Below, piece after piece: positions 1 to 13,200 of a DNA stretch of 64,000 nt (positions are counted from its first letter, which is position 1; each line of letters starts with the position of its first letter). The notes beneath the pieces are model-generated. The model had not been told where the DNA came from, did not search any database, and saw only the letters and a program-made list of their open reading frames with translations. Source of the DNA: Mermis nigrescens (lineage: Eukaryota; Nematoda; Enoplea; Mermithida; Mermithidae); the NCBI GenBank assembly GCA_036768485.1, contig JAVLUZ010000150.1, positions 992,207 through 1,056,206 on the forward strand, given 5' to 3'. The position numbers were made by a program, and so were the translations under genes.

Positions 1-684
1 ATAACAAATTAAAATAATGAAAATATTAAGAGTTAAGATAACCAATTAATTACAAATCAAGGGTCTTACGCTTTTCGGTTCCAATTTTTCTTTAACGTTT
101 TGTGTGAAAAAATAAGCTTTTCAACTTAACTTGGAAAATATAATGACTAGTCGCATTTTCACTCATAATTTTATACTCACATTTCAAAAATGTTAACCGC
201 CTAATGCTTTTTCTCGACTTATATACCGATTCTTTGCTCCAAAAGAACGAAAGCATAAAAATTTTATCGTCATCTCTCAGAACATAAAAGTTGTAGACGT
301 CAGCAATGTTTAAATCGAATGTGTGTGGATCAATTCTTCATTTATACGTCTACTCCTTACTTTTAATCTTTATTTAAATCGACACTATCGACTTTATCAG
401 TTGAGTCTGAAAACGAAGTTAATATTTTGCCATGACAGATAATCAATCCACTGCAGATATTTCATCAGGGTTGTATAAGCTGTGTAACGATTGAATACCT
501 TTGGAATGGAAACTCACAAACACATAGTGCCGAAATTGCTTGTAAGCAAGTTATATCATCTTTAAGTATTATGTTATAGATATTTTTGGTTTTCTGTAAT
601 AGTGATTATGCTATACGTTTTTTTGCTTAGTGCCAAAATTCCTTTTAAGCAAGCTCGAACGCTTTGAGTGAAGGTATTCATATT

Positions 685-914
685 CAGACATGTAACAGGG
701 GATGAGGGATCCCACACCCTAAGCTGGCCGTTCACCGCACCCCTTAAAGCCAGAAAATGTTCAACCCTCCACCGATTTCTGGAATTTATTTGCGTTCTTT
801 GATTATTTTTCGGCGTTTTTTGCTTTTTTTGGCTAAAAATTGGAGGTCATTTACTGCTCTTCCCTAGAAATAAGCGAAGACCCCGACCCAAAATTTCGAG
901 CCGTTATTTGTATG
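685..914 (+). mobile_element. hAT-type MITE, family C (CATACATGTAACAGG ends)
   Basis: A 230-bp non-coding element begins CAGACATGTAACAGGGG and ends CCGTTATTTGTATG, an imperfect terminal inverted repeat. It is flanked by a perfect 8-bp direct repeat, TTCATATT, at 677-684 and 915-922. Eight-base target duplications are typical of the hAT superfamily. The interior shares AAAAATTGGAGGTCATT and AGCCAGAAAAT with the copies at 59.1 and 60.5 kb. No coding capacity is visible. Confidence 0.8.
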
Positions 915-922
915 TTCATATT

Positions 923-3900
923 ATATAAAAACATACTTTAAGATGAATGCTATCGGCAAAGCACGAAGCAACCATTGTCATTGATATTAAAAGTCTTCAA
1001 GAGCAGACCTATGAATATGTCTGATAGGAAAAAAGGCGCTAAATGCATTCAAACTTATTACTGAAGCTCAAATTCCTGATTTCTGCTGCTCAAAAGTTCA
1101 CCAATCAATCTAATCAACATTTGAGCTCAGAAGATAGAAATCTATGCGTAGAAGCGAACAATAAGTCTCAAATGAAAACATGAGCATTATAAGCGAGATC
1201 GGAAATTATATATATCGGAAAACAAGTAAAAAGTGCACGGCTTATAATATGCATATCATACATTTTCTATTTTCGAAGATAAATAATCTTGCGGGAGAAA
1301 GCCCCGGGTAATTGGGTAATACGAGCTGATTTATGAGAGAGCTCGCCTTGGGCTACTCAATTATGATAATTAAATGAAAGTAGATCTCTACACAAATGAA
1401 GCTTACTGCTGTAAATGAGAATAATAACAACAGCGCATTACGGAGGCAACGCAGGTTCAACTTTCATATTAATTTTATGGAAAGTGTTGGTCATTAAGAA
1501 AGTCGGTATTTATTAATTTATTAATCATTAATAATTATCATCATATTATCCTTTGTTTGTAGACCTTATTTAAATATTTCATCACACCGTACCAAGGCGT
1601 ACCCGAATTAATGTTTAATGTTATTGCAAAAAATATTCACTTCATATAAAGTGAACTAAACAACATTTCTTACGAAAAATTGAACAAAATTTTCTGTAAA
1701 ACAAAGAAACAAGCCGCAATAATTATGATAAGAATAAAAGGTGCTTAGAAAAACTGTTCAATTGTTGTTATTATAATCATCAATATTCATTATGAACTTA
1801 AACTTGCCTAACGAATTCTTTGTAATGATAAATCCTATAGAACGACTAATAATTGTATAAGGACCCGCCAATGGCAATATCAGACCCCTAAGAAAATAGC
1901 GCAAAGTTATCAGATGGCGCTCTAGCCATTTAAGAGCTTATATACAGTGCCGCTCAAAAGTTTTAGCACCCCTTCGCAAAATCGCAATTTAGCATTTATT
2001 GACTATTTTTCTGCACTTAGAGAAATAAAACGAACTTGACACGCTTTGAGTGACTTTTATTTAAATTCTGGACATAATTTCATGCATTTACATAATTCAA
2101 AAACTAGTAGGACCACCTTTCGTACCAACAGTAGCCTGGAAAACCAAAACACAAAATACGCTATTACTTCAAGTTATTCACGTTCAGCGGGACTTCAAAT
2201 ATTCATCAGCTTTGTTTTTAATAATTATTTTTGATCCGTTTTTTATTCATTCCTACTGAGCACTCTAGACTATAAACCTACATTGAATGTTCAGGAAATT
2301 AAAGTAACTCATTTGCAGTAAATTTGGGAACCTTATTTAGGACGGGAACTAAACGTTTCATATTATCAGCGCATTGAAAACACCCCGTATTAAAATGGGT
2401 CACCCTCTTCCATACTTAAACATCATTATTTGTATCTTTGCCGGGCCGCTAAGGAACACTAATTATTGACTTTGGTGCAAACTAATTAAATATTGATTAT
2501 CCATAATTTCTCATAAGCCGATTTAATTGACTAAACATGAATAAAAATGCAACAATATTTGTCAGAAATATATACATTTTTTGCTCTTTTACGCACAAAG
2601 ATTTTATTGGAACGCTAAATAAATATAATAATTCGATTATCCACCTGAGGAAATACCAAGAAGCTAATTGCACACGCTGACAACCGGATAAGATTGTACT
2701 AGATTGCTAAAACAATACAACGTTACGTAAACAGCAGGGGTACTTAAACTTTTTAGCGGCACTGTACATACCATAACAAGAAGCGGATCCAGGATTTTAT
2801 GACAAGTGGGCGTAACCCCAGATTTTCCTAATAGTGACGCGAATTGACCAAAAAAACCGTTCATTATGTTTAAAGTAACGGTTTTTGTTGTCTTCTGATA
2901 GATATAACTATTAGTGATCCGGAAGAAGTCAAAAATTTTCGAAAGTTAACTACCAGAACACGTGCGAAATTAGTGCGAAAATCGGCGTAAAGCACGTGTA
3001 TAATACTCGAGGAATCATTGTAAGAACTAAAACAATCCTTGATATGTTCATAAACTAGTCTTCTGACGTATAAATAAAGTTTTTATAGCGCCAAGTAAGT
3101 CAGTAAATATCATTTATGAATACTAAGTGGCACAAAATTTTGAAAATCGTGATCAAATATGGCTAAAATAATCACTAATTCTCATTATTCTGTATTGCGC
3201 CCAATTGTTTCTTGACGACAGGGAAAGCGGCCGCCCCCGCCCCTCTAAATCCGCGCTTGGACATAATAATAGTGAATCCTTCAAAATTTAACTCATGAGA
3301 TTGAATAAAAATATAACTTTGAAATAAAAATAAATTGAAAAGGAATGAGAAAAAACAACCTATCTTGTGATTCAATGCGTGGTACAATAGTTGAAAACAC
3401 GAGTCAATAATTGACCAGATTACGTTTTTTTTCCATTATACGGCAAACAAGCTCGGGGATTTATAGACAAATTGATTATTTAAGCAGCTGGATAAAATAT
3501 CGCACATACCGGCACACATAAACCTAATTCCTCCGATGTAGCTATTTTCCACTGCTGAGCTTGTAATCGGGTCAATCCTTGCAGCTTTTCCGTAAGCAGT
3601 CCTATGTATCACAATGAATATAAATTAGAATCGGAAAAAAACGGACCAGCTTAGCCCAAAACTTTAAGCCGAATCGAATCAAGCGATGACAGTTTCAGAA
3701 TACCTACAAATGTGTTTTATTTATTATGAGGCTCGATGTAAAATCGTGTATTTAATCCCTAATTGGCCCAAGAAATAACTTAAAAACAATGATATTTTAT
3801 TTTTAAAATAAATGCCTAGCCATTCCGTATTTTCGGCTCATTAGCTGAAATTAAGGAATATATCACTTATAGGATTAACGATTCGTAAGCTGGAATCGAA

Positions 3901-6583
3901 GTATTTTATGAAATATTTAAACGCATTAGAATCTCATTTTTATGAGAATTCTCGATATAATCTTTGTGGGGAGAAATTCCCATTATACTCTTGACGATTA
4001 AAAAAAACGTAGAAACATAAAAATACGAATTTATTGTACATTAGAGTTCAGAAAAATTAAGTTTTTCGCAATTCTACTCTACTTGATTACCCACCTGTTT
4101 AAGCACAAAATTGAAGTTGATAGCGGCTTCGAGAAGCCCAAACATTTTTTGCAATTTCCGCTCTCATTGAATTATTTCTTTAGATTTACCATTATTTCCC
4201 GAAAATTCAAGGAAACTAGCTAGATCCGCCTTTAACACATATTTTAGGGCCTAACGCTACCTGTAACGTAATGAACGGAGAGGAAGCAATTTCAGAGAAG
4301 CCGACTAAGCTACTAGTAATATTCATTATTGACCGATTTGCCTTTGAAAAGCAATCGACTAAAACAAGACATTTACGGGCGAAAATACGATAGAAAATTG
4401 GCACATAAATACAAGCTCTCAACTTTGTTATGCATTAATTGTACTACTACATCTCACTATTTCTAGGAATTATGTCTTTTGCCTGAAATTATGTCTTTGT
4501 ACCAGATAATTCGCTTCTTTGCAAACGATGGAGCAAAAAGCAGCCATGGTTACTAAATGTGTGAAAGTAGCAACGTAAAAATACGTACAATTATTCCAGT
4601 ATACGCGCCACTTGAGCAACAGTTAGTGATATATTGAGGTAAATTTTAAACGATCCTTTTTCAGCACAGAAAAATTAGTGTTTTTAATCTTCTTAAAGCG
4701 TACACAATGAATAAACTAAGCCACTCTATGACAAAGCACGAAAACTTTTCCAGATGTTCTGCCCGATTATTTATTATAAGAGCTTTATTTTAAAGAGTTA
4801 AAAGCCAATAACGAGAAATATTTCATAGCTAATTTAAAAGACTAAGTTTACTTAGATCACCTTTGTATCCTTAAGCATCAAATCATTTATTTACGATGCT
4901 TGCTTTTATCTTAATCAGTAGTTTCTCCTAAGCTGATAAGTAAAGCTGTAGTCAGTCATTGTATATCTACATCCCGAAATATGTTCCTTAAAATCATTCG
5001 AATTTCCGAAAATCTATCCATGAAAACCTTTTGCGACTGTTTACCGCATTGAAGCTTGCAAAGCTGCCGTAGCTTGATCGACTAATCCGAATGATTTATT
5101 CAAAACAAACCGCTTTAAATAAGAGGACGGCTGATTTTCGCGGCCAGAATCTTTCTTTTTACATTAGTTTTCACTGACTTAAAAAATGCAGTCCTCCGTG
5201 CACATTTTGGTTTTCTGAAAATTTTTTTGTTTAAATAAGCTAATCGATTCTGTCAAATTCTGGGTTAATTTGTCGAAAGAAGGCGAAGACGAATCAGGTT
5301 TAGGTCAGTATTCAAAAGCTAGCACAGGTAAACATTTCTGGAAAATATCAAACCTACGAATAAATAGAATAAAAATGCAAAATTATGTGTATTTCGCTAA
5401 AAGCCTGTCAATCTTTATCACCATTAAGTCCTGTCGGTCTGTCTAGCGATGGAGAAGATGATTAAGAAATTTCGGCCAGCGTTGCGCCTAAACGCATAAT
5501 TACACAATAATGTAAGATGATACGATTTGGGCCGAAAAGCAAATATAATAACACAGTACCAATTTGGCAATGATTTCATTAGAAAAACTAAAGAGCTTAC
5601 CGACACTGCCGTGTGGTGAGAGGCTTTTTATACGACCAAAAAAGGCCATTCACGCAAACTAAAAAGCAGAGCAAATTAGCATATTCGGTCGTCTTCGGTT
5701 TCTCCTCGATAAGTGAAATTGCGCTTCAAAAGACGCGTTTTTTGTTTTCCGAAAATTAGATTTCCAAAGCCGACTTGGTCGTCGGATTTCTCAGTTTTCC
5801 GGCTTGTTTTTTTACCGACAGTCGCTTTTAATTTCGATTCTATTACTTTTATTTCAATATCTGCGTGATTCTATTCCGTAGTTAGGCACGACATGGCATT
5901 TTCTGCCCACTCACGAAAAAATTTCGTAGTTTGTTAAAAACAGTAGATAGAAAATTACGGCAAAAAGACCTTGTTTTCCGTTTTGACACACCCACAACCA
6001 GATATGCACGTGGTGGAGGGGGTTCGGGGTCTACTAGAATATAGGTCAACTAGACTTCTAGGTCTACTAGACCTCCAGAATGAAAAAAATGGGAATTCTT
6101 GGGGAGATGAGGCAAAATGAAGGCTGGAAATTGAATGAAAATTGAACATTTTCTTCAAAAATGCATAAAATTGACCAGAAACTGTGGAAAAAGGAGTAGC
6201 GCTATTTTTAGATTAATGCCAATTTTTGTGGTCATCTTGGCCCGTGAACGCTGAATTTTGGAACCCCCCTAGATTGGCTGACCACTCCAACTACATCGGT
6301 CAAGCTGTGCATATATCTCCAAAAATATATTTGCCTTTTCTTATCTTGTGTACTCGTAACGTCTTGGCTTAAAATACTCGAGGGAAGCTTAAAGCCCTAG
6401 CTTTACTTCTAATACTTGAAATTCAGCAGGTTTAGTGTGAAAAAGCGCACAATTTATGTTTTCCGTCGAAATTCTCAGAATAACAAAAATAGTTTGAAAA
6501 AGCCAAAAGGTTCGTCGAAAAAGCATCCAATATACTGATGGTCTAAACCTCCGAGCGTTTGTCACAGGCCATGTATTATCATA
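923..6583. other. Gene-free AT-rich stretch
   Basis: I recognise no coding exon, tRNA or complete transposon here. Open frames are all under about 80 codons and show no family motif. Around 2775-2870 there is a scrap resembling the family D MITE (GCGGATCCAGGATTTT). At 3222-3262 a GC-rich patch, GGGGCGGGGGCGGCCGC in reverse, also looks like a MITE end. A possible TATA box lies on the minus strand near 5624-5632. Confidence 0.5.
5597..5632 (-). promoter_or_regulatory. Possible TATA-type core promoter (weak)
   Basis: Reading the minus strand, TATAAAAAG (5632-5624) is followed about 25-30 bases later by GGCAGTGTCG and then a consensus-like 5' splice site, GTAAGCTC. That is the spacing of TATA box, initiator and first exon end. 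No recognisable coding exon follows, so this rests only on motif spacing and may be chance. Confidence 0.2.
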
Positions 6584-7879
6584 CTAGCAAGAAAAAATGC
6601 TCCGATGGAACAAAAAAAGGTAGAATATACTTGGAACAAAGAATTATCAAGGACGTAAAAGGAGGGTACTAGAAAAAGCTCCTATCTACAAATGTCACAA
6701 AATTTGCTAAAACTCAGAAATTTCCTAAACAAAGAAAAAATGAAAGTAAGTAAATCAAAGAAAAAACCTACCTGTGCCTAAAACTGCAAGATCTGCTAAA
6801 AATCAGACTTTTTCTAAGCAACGCAAAAATCGAAGTATATTCTGCGGCCTGCAGAAGAAAGCAGCATCCTGTCGAACAAAGATAAAACATTGGGCTAGAT
6901 AACTGAACCACTCACTCTGCAAAAGCAGATATCGCCATAGCTGAGCAGCGCCATGTTGCAATATTTTTCTGGGTCAAAAAATAGTAATTATGGTATGTTG
7001 GAAAAACGGCAATTTTCGACGTTTCTGATTGAACACTGGTGCATACCCCTAACCTCCCATGCCTAATGGTTATCAGTTTACATGGGCAGGAATGAAATCC
7101 GGGTGGTCTGGTGGGATTAAACGCCAGAAGAGTACTGAATGGACGCATGCATTATATAGAAATCACAGTCTTTCGTTGCGGTATCGCAAATAATCATAGG
7201 ATATAACTTTTTGTAATATTTATCTAGCCACAATATCGAATAAATTAACGTTGCAAGTGATTAGCAAAAACGCAGATTTGAGATTTATTTTATAAGCTTT
7301 ATATTAAGCATTGGACACCATACCTAGACGTAGGGGGTTTGGGGAGTATGCACCCCAAGGCAAAATACCCAACAAGAAAACGCAAATACCCAACAATACC
7401 TCCAGAATTCAATTTTTTAAATCTTTCTGCTCTTTTTGGGTTTTTTGGTAGGTACCAATAGATAGAGCTCGACAAGAAACGTTCAAAAATGGTGTTTTCT
7501 TCGCCATAGCACTATTTTTAAGGCCAATATTCCAATTTGAAAACCCCCTCAGAATTTTGGAACCGCCCACTGTATGGTGGACAATATGAGAAGGTTCACC
7601 TATTTTTTTCAGAGGCCGCAGAATATACTTCGATTTTTGCGTTGCTTAGAAAAAGTCTGATTTTTAGCAGATCTTGCAGTTTTAGGCACAGGTAGGTTTT
7701 TTCTTTGATTTACTTACTTTCATTTTTTCTTTGTTTAGGAAATTTCTGAGTTTTAGCAAATTTTGTGACATTTGTAGATAGGAGCTTTTTCTAGTCCCCT
7801 CCTTTTACGTCCTTGATAATTCTTTGTTCCAAGTATATTCTACCTTTTTTTGTTCCATCGGAGCATTTTTTCTTGCTAG
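6584..7879. mobile_element. TA-flanked foldback element (Tc1/mariner-type MITE), copy 1
   Basis: The ends are CTAGCAAGAAAAAATGC and its reverse complement, flanked on both sides by TA (6582-6583 and 7880-7881), the target duplication of Tc1/mariner elements. The two inverted arms (about 6584-6851 and 7613-7879) are nearly identical over some 265 bp. The 760-bp centre carries no transposase and contains a nested family A MITE at 7319-7576. A related, shorter copy lies at 54966-55798. Transcription across it would give a long hairpin RNA. Confidence 0.8.
7319..7576 (-). mobile_element. hAT-type MITE, family A, nested in the foldback element
   Basis: This reverse-orientation copy runs from CATACCTAGACGTAGGGGG to GCCCACTGTATG. 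It contains the family's CAGAATTCAATTTTTT and TTTTAAGGCCA blocks. The flanking octamers TTGGACAC and GTGGACAA match at 6 of 8 positions. Its position inside the foldback element makes it the younger insertion. Confidence 0.75.
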
Positions 7880-8489
7880 TACCCAACTTTTTGTTAGCAA
7901 AAAATAGTAGTTATTCCTATCTTTGTCAGTGTTGTAGCGAATGTCATTAGGTACTGCTTCCATCTTAGCAATTTATACTTGCATTCGCATTCGCTCAACT
8001 CACTCTATCAATACCCGCATTAACACTACGTACAGTAATTAAGCTTATTCAACAAGTCAAAGAACGACAAATCAATTACCTGCGGATCAAAGCATTTATG
8101 ATAAATTTACACATGTATGATAACGTAACCAACACTTATAACAATTTCTAAAGCAAACCATTATGAATGCGGAGCAACATGCATGAATAACAATTTTTGA
8201 ATCACTGTACTCAAAAAACTGAAGTGACTTTAGCTGAAGCAACAATCATAATATTGTACTTAACAATTACATGACACATGAATGTTTACTTTTCAAAACT
8301 ATATTACTGTAGGCAATTTTTCAATCACTTCTGTGGTCACTTGATAATGAGCTGAAAATTGATTCTCATGCACAGAATTACATGAAATACATAAGACTGT
8401 AGCATCAACAGTAAGCCAAAACCTATGTTCTAATCGTTATAAGACCACTTTTTGAAAAGCGTCATTGTAAACAAACGCGCCCAACTGGC

Positions 8490-10240
8490 ATCTCACACTT
8501 GATTTATTGTTTTTTTGAATTTAAGAAAAATATTATGTTTTTGCAAGGCTCTAGGTCAAAAGTTCATATGCAGTGTTTACTTACATACACAGAATGCACA
8601 GAAGATTTTAGTCGGATTCGTAAATCTGATATTACGCGGATATTACAATCAACATTTATAAAGACATCACGTCTCAACAATGGTCTGATGACAAATTAAC
8701 ATTAGGTGTAAAACAGTTTACACCACTGTTGTGTAAAAAAATGTGTCTAACCGACTTCTCACACTTGATTCCTTAAAAATTTCTAGTCATAAGGAAAAAA
8801 TTAGGTTTCCGCAAGGCTCTAAAACGAAGATTAATATGTAGTGTAAACGATATGTTAACACCTAGTGTAAAAAAGATTTTAGTCAGAATCGTAATTTTAA
8901 TATTGCTTCGATATTACGACCAACTTTTATGAAAATAGTAAGTCTCCATAATGTCGTAAGGATAAATTAACATTGGTTTAAACCACTTTACTGAACTGTT
9001 GAGTGTAAACATACGCGCCAAAATTGCGTATCGAATTTGGTTTCAGGTTCATTTACAGACTTGAGAATCATGTCCCTGACTCATAACCGGAGAAGCTGGC
9101 AGAAAGAAACAAGACAGAAACCTGTTTAAAGCACCCCATTCTTGACTTTACACTCGCTTAATATTGGTTTAGACATACGCGATTCGCTATGACATACACC
9201 CCATATAAGGCACTTTATTTTTATTCTATTGGACCTATCCTGACTTCTGAAAGGAGAAAGTGGCGAACAAAACCCAAACAAAGACATATTTTCCATCATT
9301 CAGAACATTGTAAACTTTAAAAATCCGTACCGTATTCCCTATTGAGTGTAAAGAAATTCGGTTTGGTACAGTTTGTAGCTTTCGAGTCGTAGTACGTTTC
9401 TATGTGCAAAAATTCTGTTGCAAAAATTATTTGATATGATTTACCAATCAAAATTGGGGAAAAAACGTGTTTTTTCGCCCATTTTTCACGTCTGATTTCG
9501 AACTTTACACCCCCATAAATAACTCAATATTGCGTTTTTTGAACGCGGTTTGCTGCGACGTGTAGCCCCTAGAAGCTGCTTGATTACTGTTATACTCATT
9601 TTAGCCCGACTCATAAGCGGAAAAAGCTGGCAGAGAATTCTTAGTTAAAATCTGTTTTTTACACCATCGACTAGAGTGTAAACTTTAAACCCCAGGACCT
9701 AACTCCCTATTGAGCGTAGAAAAGTCTGCTTGTAAGCAGATTGTAGCCCTTGATCCGCTCTACATTTCTGTCAGAAAACATTTTTAAAAACTCATAACCG
9801 GAGTTAGTATCAGACATAAACAAGTTGAAAACTCGACCAAAATGTGCTTTTTCACCCCCAGATTTTCGCACTCTTTACACTCCCATTCGAGAACTAATGC
9901 GAATTTCAACAAACAAAAAAAAGTCAATTTGGAGCATCCCTTCCTCTACAAATCTGTGCCATTAATTTATTTGAGGAGTCAATACTGAGTTGTCCACATG
10001 CCGCCTAAAAAACCTCCCAAAATTTATCCTATGTTATAACGTTACACAAAAACTTTACACCTTCTTTACACAGCCAGTTTTGAGTTTCAAGAAAAACAAA
10101 AAACACGGGCAGCGAATTTTTTTATTATCTATCTTTTAAAAAAACCGCACCTTCTAGATGTGTCCTGTTATAGCTGTAGGGGTGCACAGGTGTTAGGGGT
10201 ACCCAAGTATATTATAGGTACGCGCTAACGCGCTACCTAT
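8490..10240 (+). repeat. Degenerate tandem array rich in GTGTAAA, with hairpin terminus
   Basis: Two diverged units of about 265 bp (from about 8490 and 8755) share ATCTCACACTTGATT, GGCTCTA, GATTTTAGTC, GATATTACG and a GTGTAAA cluster. Further on, CTCATAACCGGAG-type blocks recur at about 9080, 9610 and 9790, and CCCTATTGAG blocks at 9336 and 9701. The array ends in AAAAAACCGCACCTTCTAGA (10140) and the palindrome TAGGTACGCG/CGCTACCTA near 10215. The same terminus closes a related array at 56.8-57.0 kb, so this is one dispersed family of unknown class. Confidence 0.6.
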
Positions 10241-13200
10241 GATATGCAGAATTCAACATTATCTCGATTAGCGGAAATAACAATAAAAAAGCAGAAGTAA
10301 TATTTTAGTTTTTTTTCAGAGCAACACAGAGCATACTTAAATTAATCAACCATTCTACATAATAATAATCAATTTACGTAGTCAAATTTCTTCCTTTGTT
10401 TATTAAACAAGCTAAAAACTTATTTTACCGTTTATAATCAAAAGACATAGAATAATAATCGAAAGATTAATTAAGCGTCGAGAAAAGATAGAAAAAATCC
10501 TACAAACAAGCTGCAATTCAATAACAAGTCTCAAAAACTCATGAAAGCTTTTGACGACTCATGCTAACAAAAAAACGTTTTTAGCTAAAATTCGATCTTA
10601 AGCTTCTAATACCATCCGTCCTCATTATGATTATTGACATCATTATCCTTTCAATCGATGTCATCATTATCCTCTGAATTGATTTCTTTCTTAATAAACG
10701 GAAAATTCTGAAATTTCAGCTCTAATTTTTTACCAAATTTCTATTACGAAGGCATGGCGTCAAAAACTTATCATATTTTTCTTTTTTTCAATTCATCGAG
10801 AGGCGAGCCGTGCGAAATTTTGCTAATTGCGCCTTTGTTTGTTCCTTGACAACGAAAGACTCGGCGTGAGTTTCCATTTAAAAAACAAGCAGTTTCGGAG
10901 AACTACATAGTTAAATAAAACATTATTTTCTTATAGGACATGTTTACCGACTAAGCGTCTCATTTAGTAATTTTATCGGCTCATGAAAAGCGAGTGTGCA
11001 TTAATTAAGCTCAGTAAATTACGTTGTCACCCCCAGTCTCCCTAAAAATCTAGCTGCGCTAAAATTATATGCTTCAAAAACTATCTAACATTTTATTACA
11101 CGAAATGGCTTATCTCCCAATAATCAGCAACCGAATCGCTGTTGTTAAATAATTTACAGGACTTATGAAATTTAGCATTGGCACGATACTAATGTAAGGT
11201 AGTAGTCGGAAAATTATTGTGGGAGACGATTAGTGGCAGAATTAGCCAGTTTTTGTACTAATGTGCACCATTTCGTTTCGTAATTAAGTAAAACGGGATA
11301 AAAATATAGCAATATAAATATGTGAGATGAGGAATTATGCAAATTTCGTAAACAAATTGCCTCTTTTGCACTTAAAAGCAATAATTAGCATAGCTTGCTC
11401 GAAAGGTCGAAACAAAGTTAATTTGTTTTTGAAGTAAGATAAGATGAGTACGAGCAGCGGATTTGAGGCGAAAGAAATCTGTAGATGAGACGTCAGGGAA
11501 ATAGGAAAAAAGGGGAATCGCGGCGCGCATATTTTGCACGAAGTCAATCAACGGTCTTTTTAAAATAATATTCGATTCTGACATTCGAAAAGCATGACGA
11601 GGTACATTAGTGGTCAGACATACACAGCATAGGAATTTTGGGAAGGGGGTTGATATTTTAAAATGCTTTTTTGGGCTCAAAAATGGTGGATAGGCGTCAA
11701 AACCATCATTTTTGGGCGTTCCTGACGATGCTCTATCTTTCTAGAGCATAATAACGTAAAAAACTTCGAAAAAATTCGAATAAACTTAACAGAGTATAGT
11801 AAAAAATTAGTATAAGCGCGAAGCGCCGAAAATCCGCAAATAGATAGCCAAAACCCTTAAAACAGCACCTTTTCTACTAATTTTTCGGAAACTTATGGAA
11901 AATCGCGAATCCTAGGGGAGGAGGGTGAAACACTTACTGTGGTGAGGATTTTCTGGGGGAGGGGCAAAACCCCTCCTCTCTAGATCATGTACGGTAATGG
12001 TCCGGTCAACTCTCATCTGAGTCGATCAAGTCCTAAATTAGTCGTCATTCTATGTCAGCAATTTAAGTCGAGTCGAAATTGGAGTGTTCAATGCATCTCC
12101 ATTTTTGAATTTTATTTTCATTTTTATTTTATATAAACTTAAATTATTTGCTATTTGTCCAAAGTAAAGAAAAACAAACAGGACTGAATACTGATAAATT
12201 TAATAAATTACAAGAAATATATTATTACTCATATAATAAAGGCCTGAGAAGATAGAAGTATGTACATTATTCATCAACTAATTGGCCCTAAAATTTGGTT
12301 AATATTTTTCAAGTCTTTCATCTTCAGATGAATTGGTAAGAAAAATTGTGAGACGGACGTTACGAGACCTACTCGTATATATTTCGTTTCACAAAACCTT
12401 TTATAATATGAAACTTAATCCTCAGCGCCCCCGCCAAGGGCTACAAAAGTGGTTTCCAAGCTACAGTAATACGATTCGGCAAAAGAAGGATTTCTGCGCT
12501 CCTAGTGGCACGATTTGCACGTAGATTAAAATTGCACAAGATTTCGAACTACAGACTACAGAAAATACCTTATCAAGGATGTATTTATATAATTGCTGAA
12601 ACGTAGACTGGACTCACTAGAAATATGCAAACGTATTATTATAATAATTATCCATATCGGAAGAGTAAAAAAATTAAATCGGCAAAATATCCTTGAGGCA
12701 AACGAATCGAAGCGACATATCATTTTTTACCTAAATTTTTACACAGCTCCCTATGCTCTAATGCACTACATTTTGTTGTTCTGCTAGTGCGAATATCAAA
12801 ACGAATGAAATTATCTTTTTTGGAAAAAACGAAACTGATCGTTTCAAGCCCAATTTCATCAAATAACAACTTGCGATCTGAAATAATGCACGGTAAGGTA
12901 ATACCATTTATCCGTCACATTTTCGTCGCATTTGAGCTATTGGAAGCATGAATCTGGATTTATGGATTATTCAAACCAATATAATTGAAGATAATAAATG
13001 CAGTAATAACAAAACTAGAAGTGTTATGATGCTTAGAACATTCAATCTTTTGGGAAGTTTTTCATTATATTTTATGATGGAGGTGTGGATTTCATGCTTT
13101 CTGGCTTAAAGGGTTTAGCTAAATCTGCAGAATGGTTGCTGATCTTTGTTAGAATTCCCAATTTTCCAATGAGGCACAATGAACATGACTTAGTCTGATT

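Noticed and set aside
3175..3275. Minus-strand MSKRGFRGAG peptide resembling the start of ribosomal protein L23
   Set aside because: Similarity stops after about ten residues; the GC-rich DNA there looks like a MITE end instead.
11372..11680. 102-codon minus-strand frame
   Set aside because: No recognisable domain, overlapped by another frame of similar length, and no splice or promoter support.
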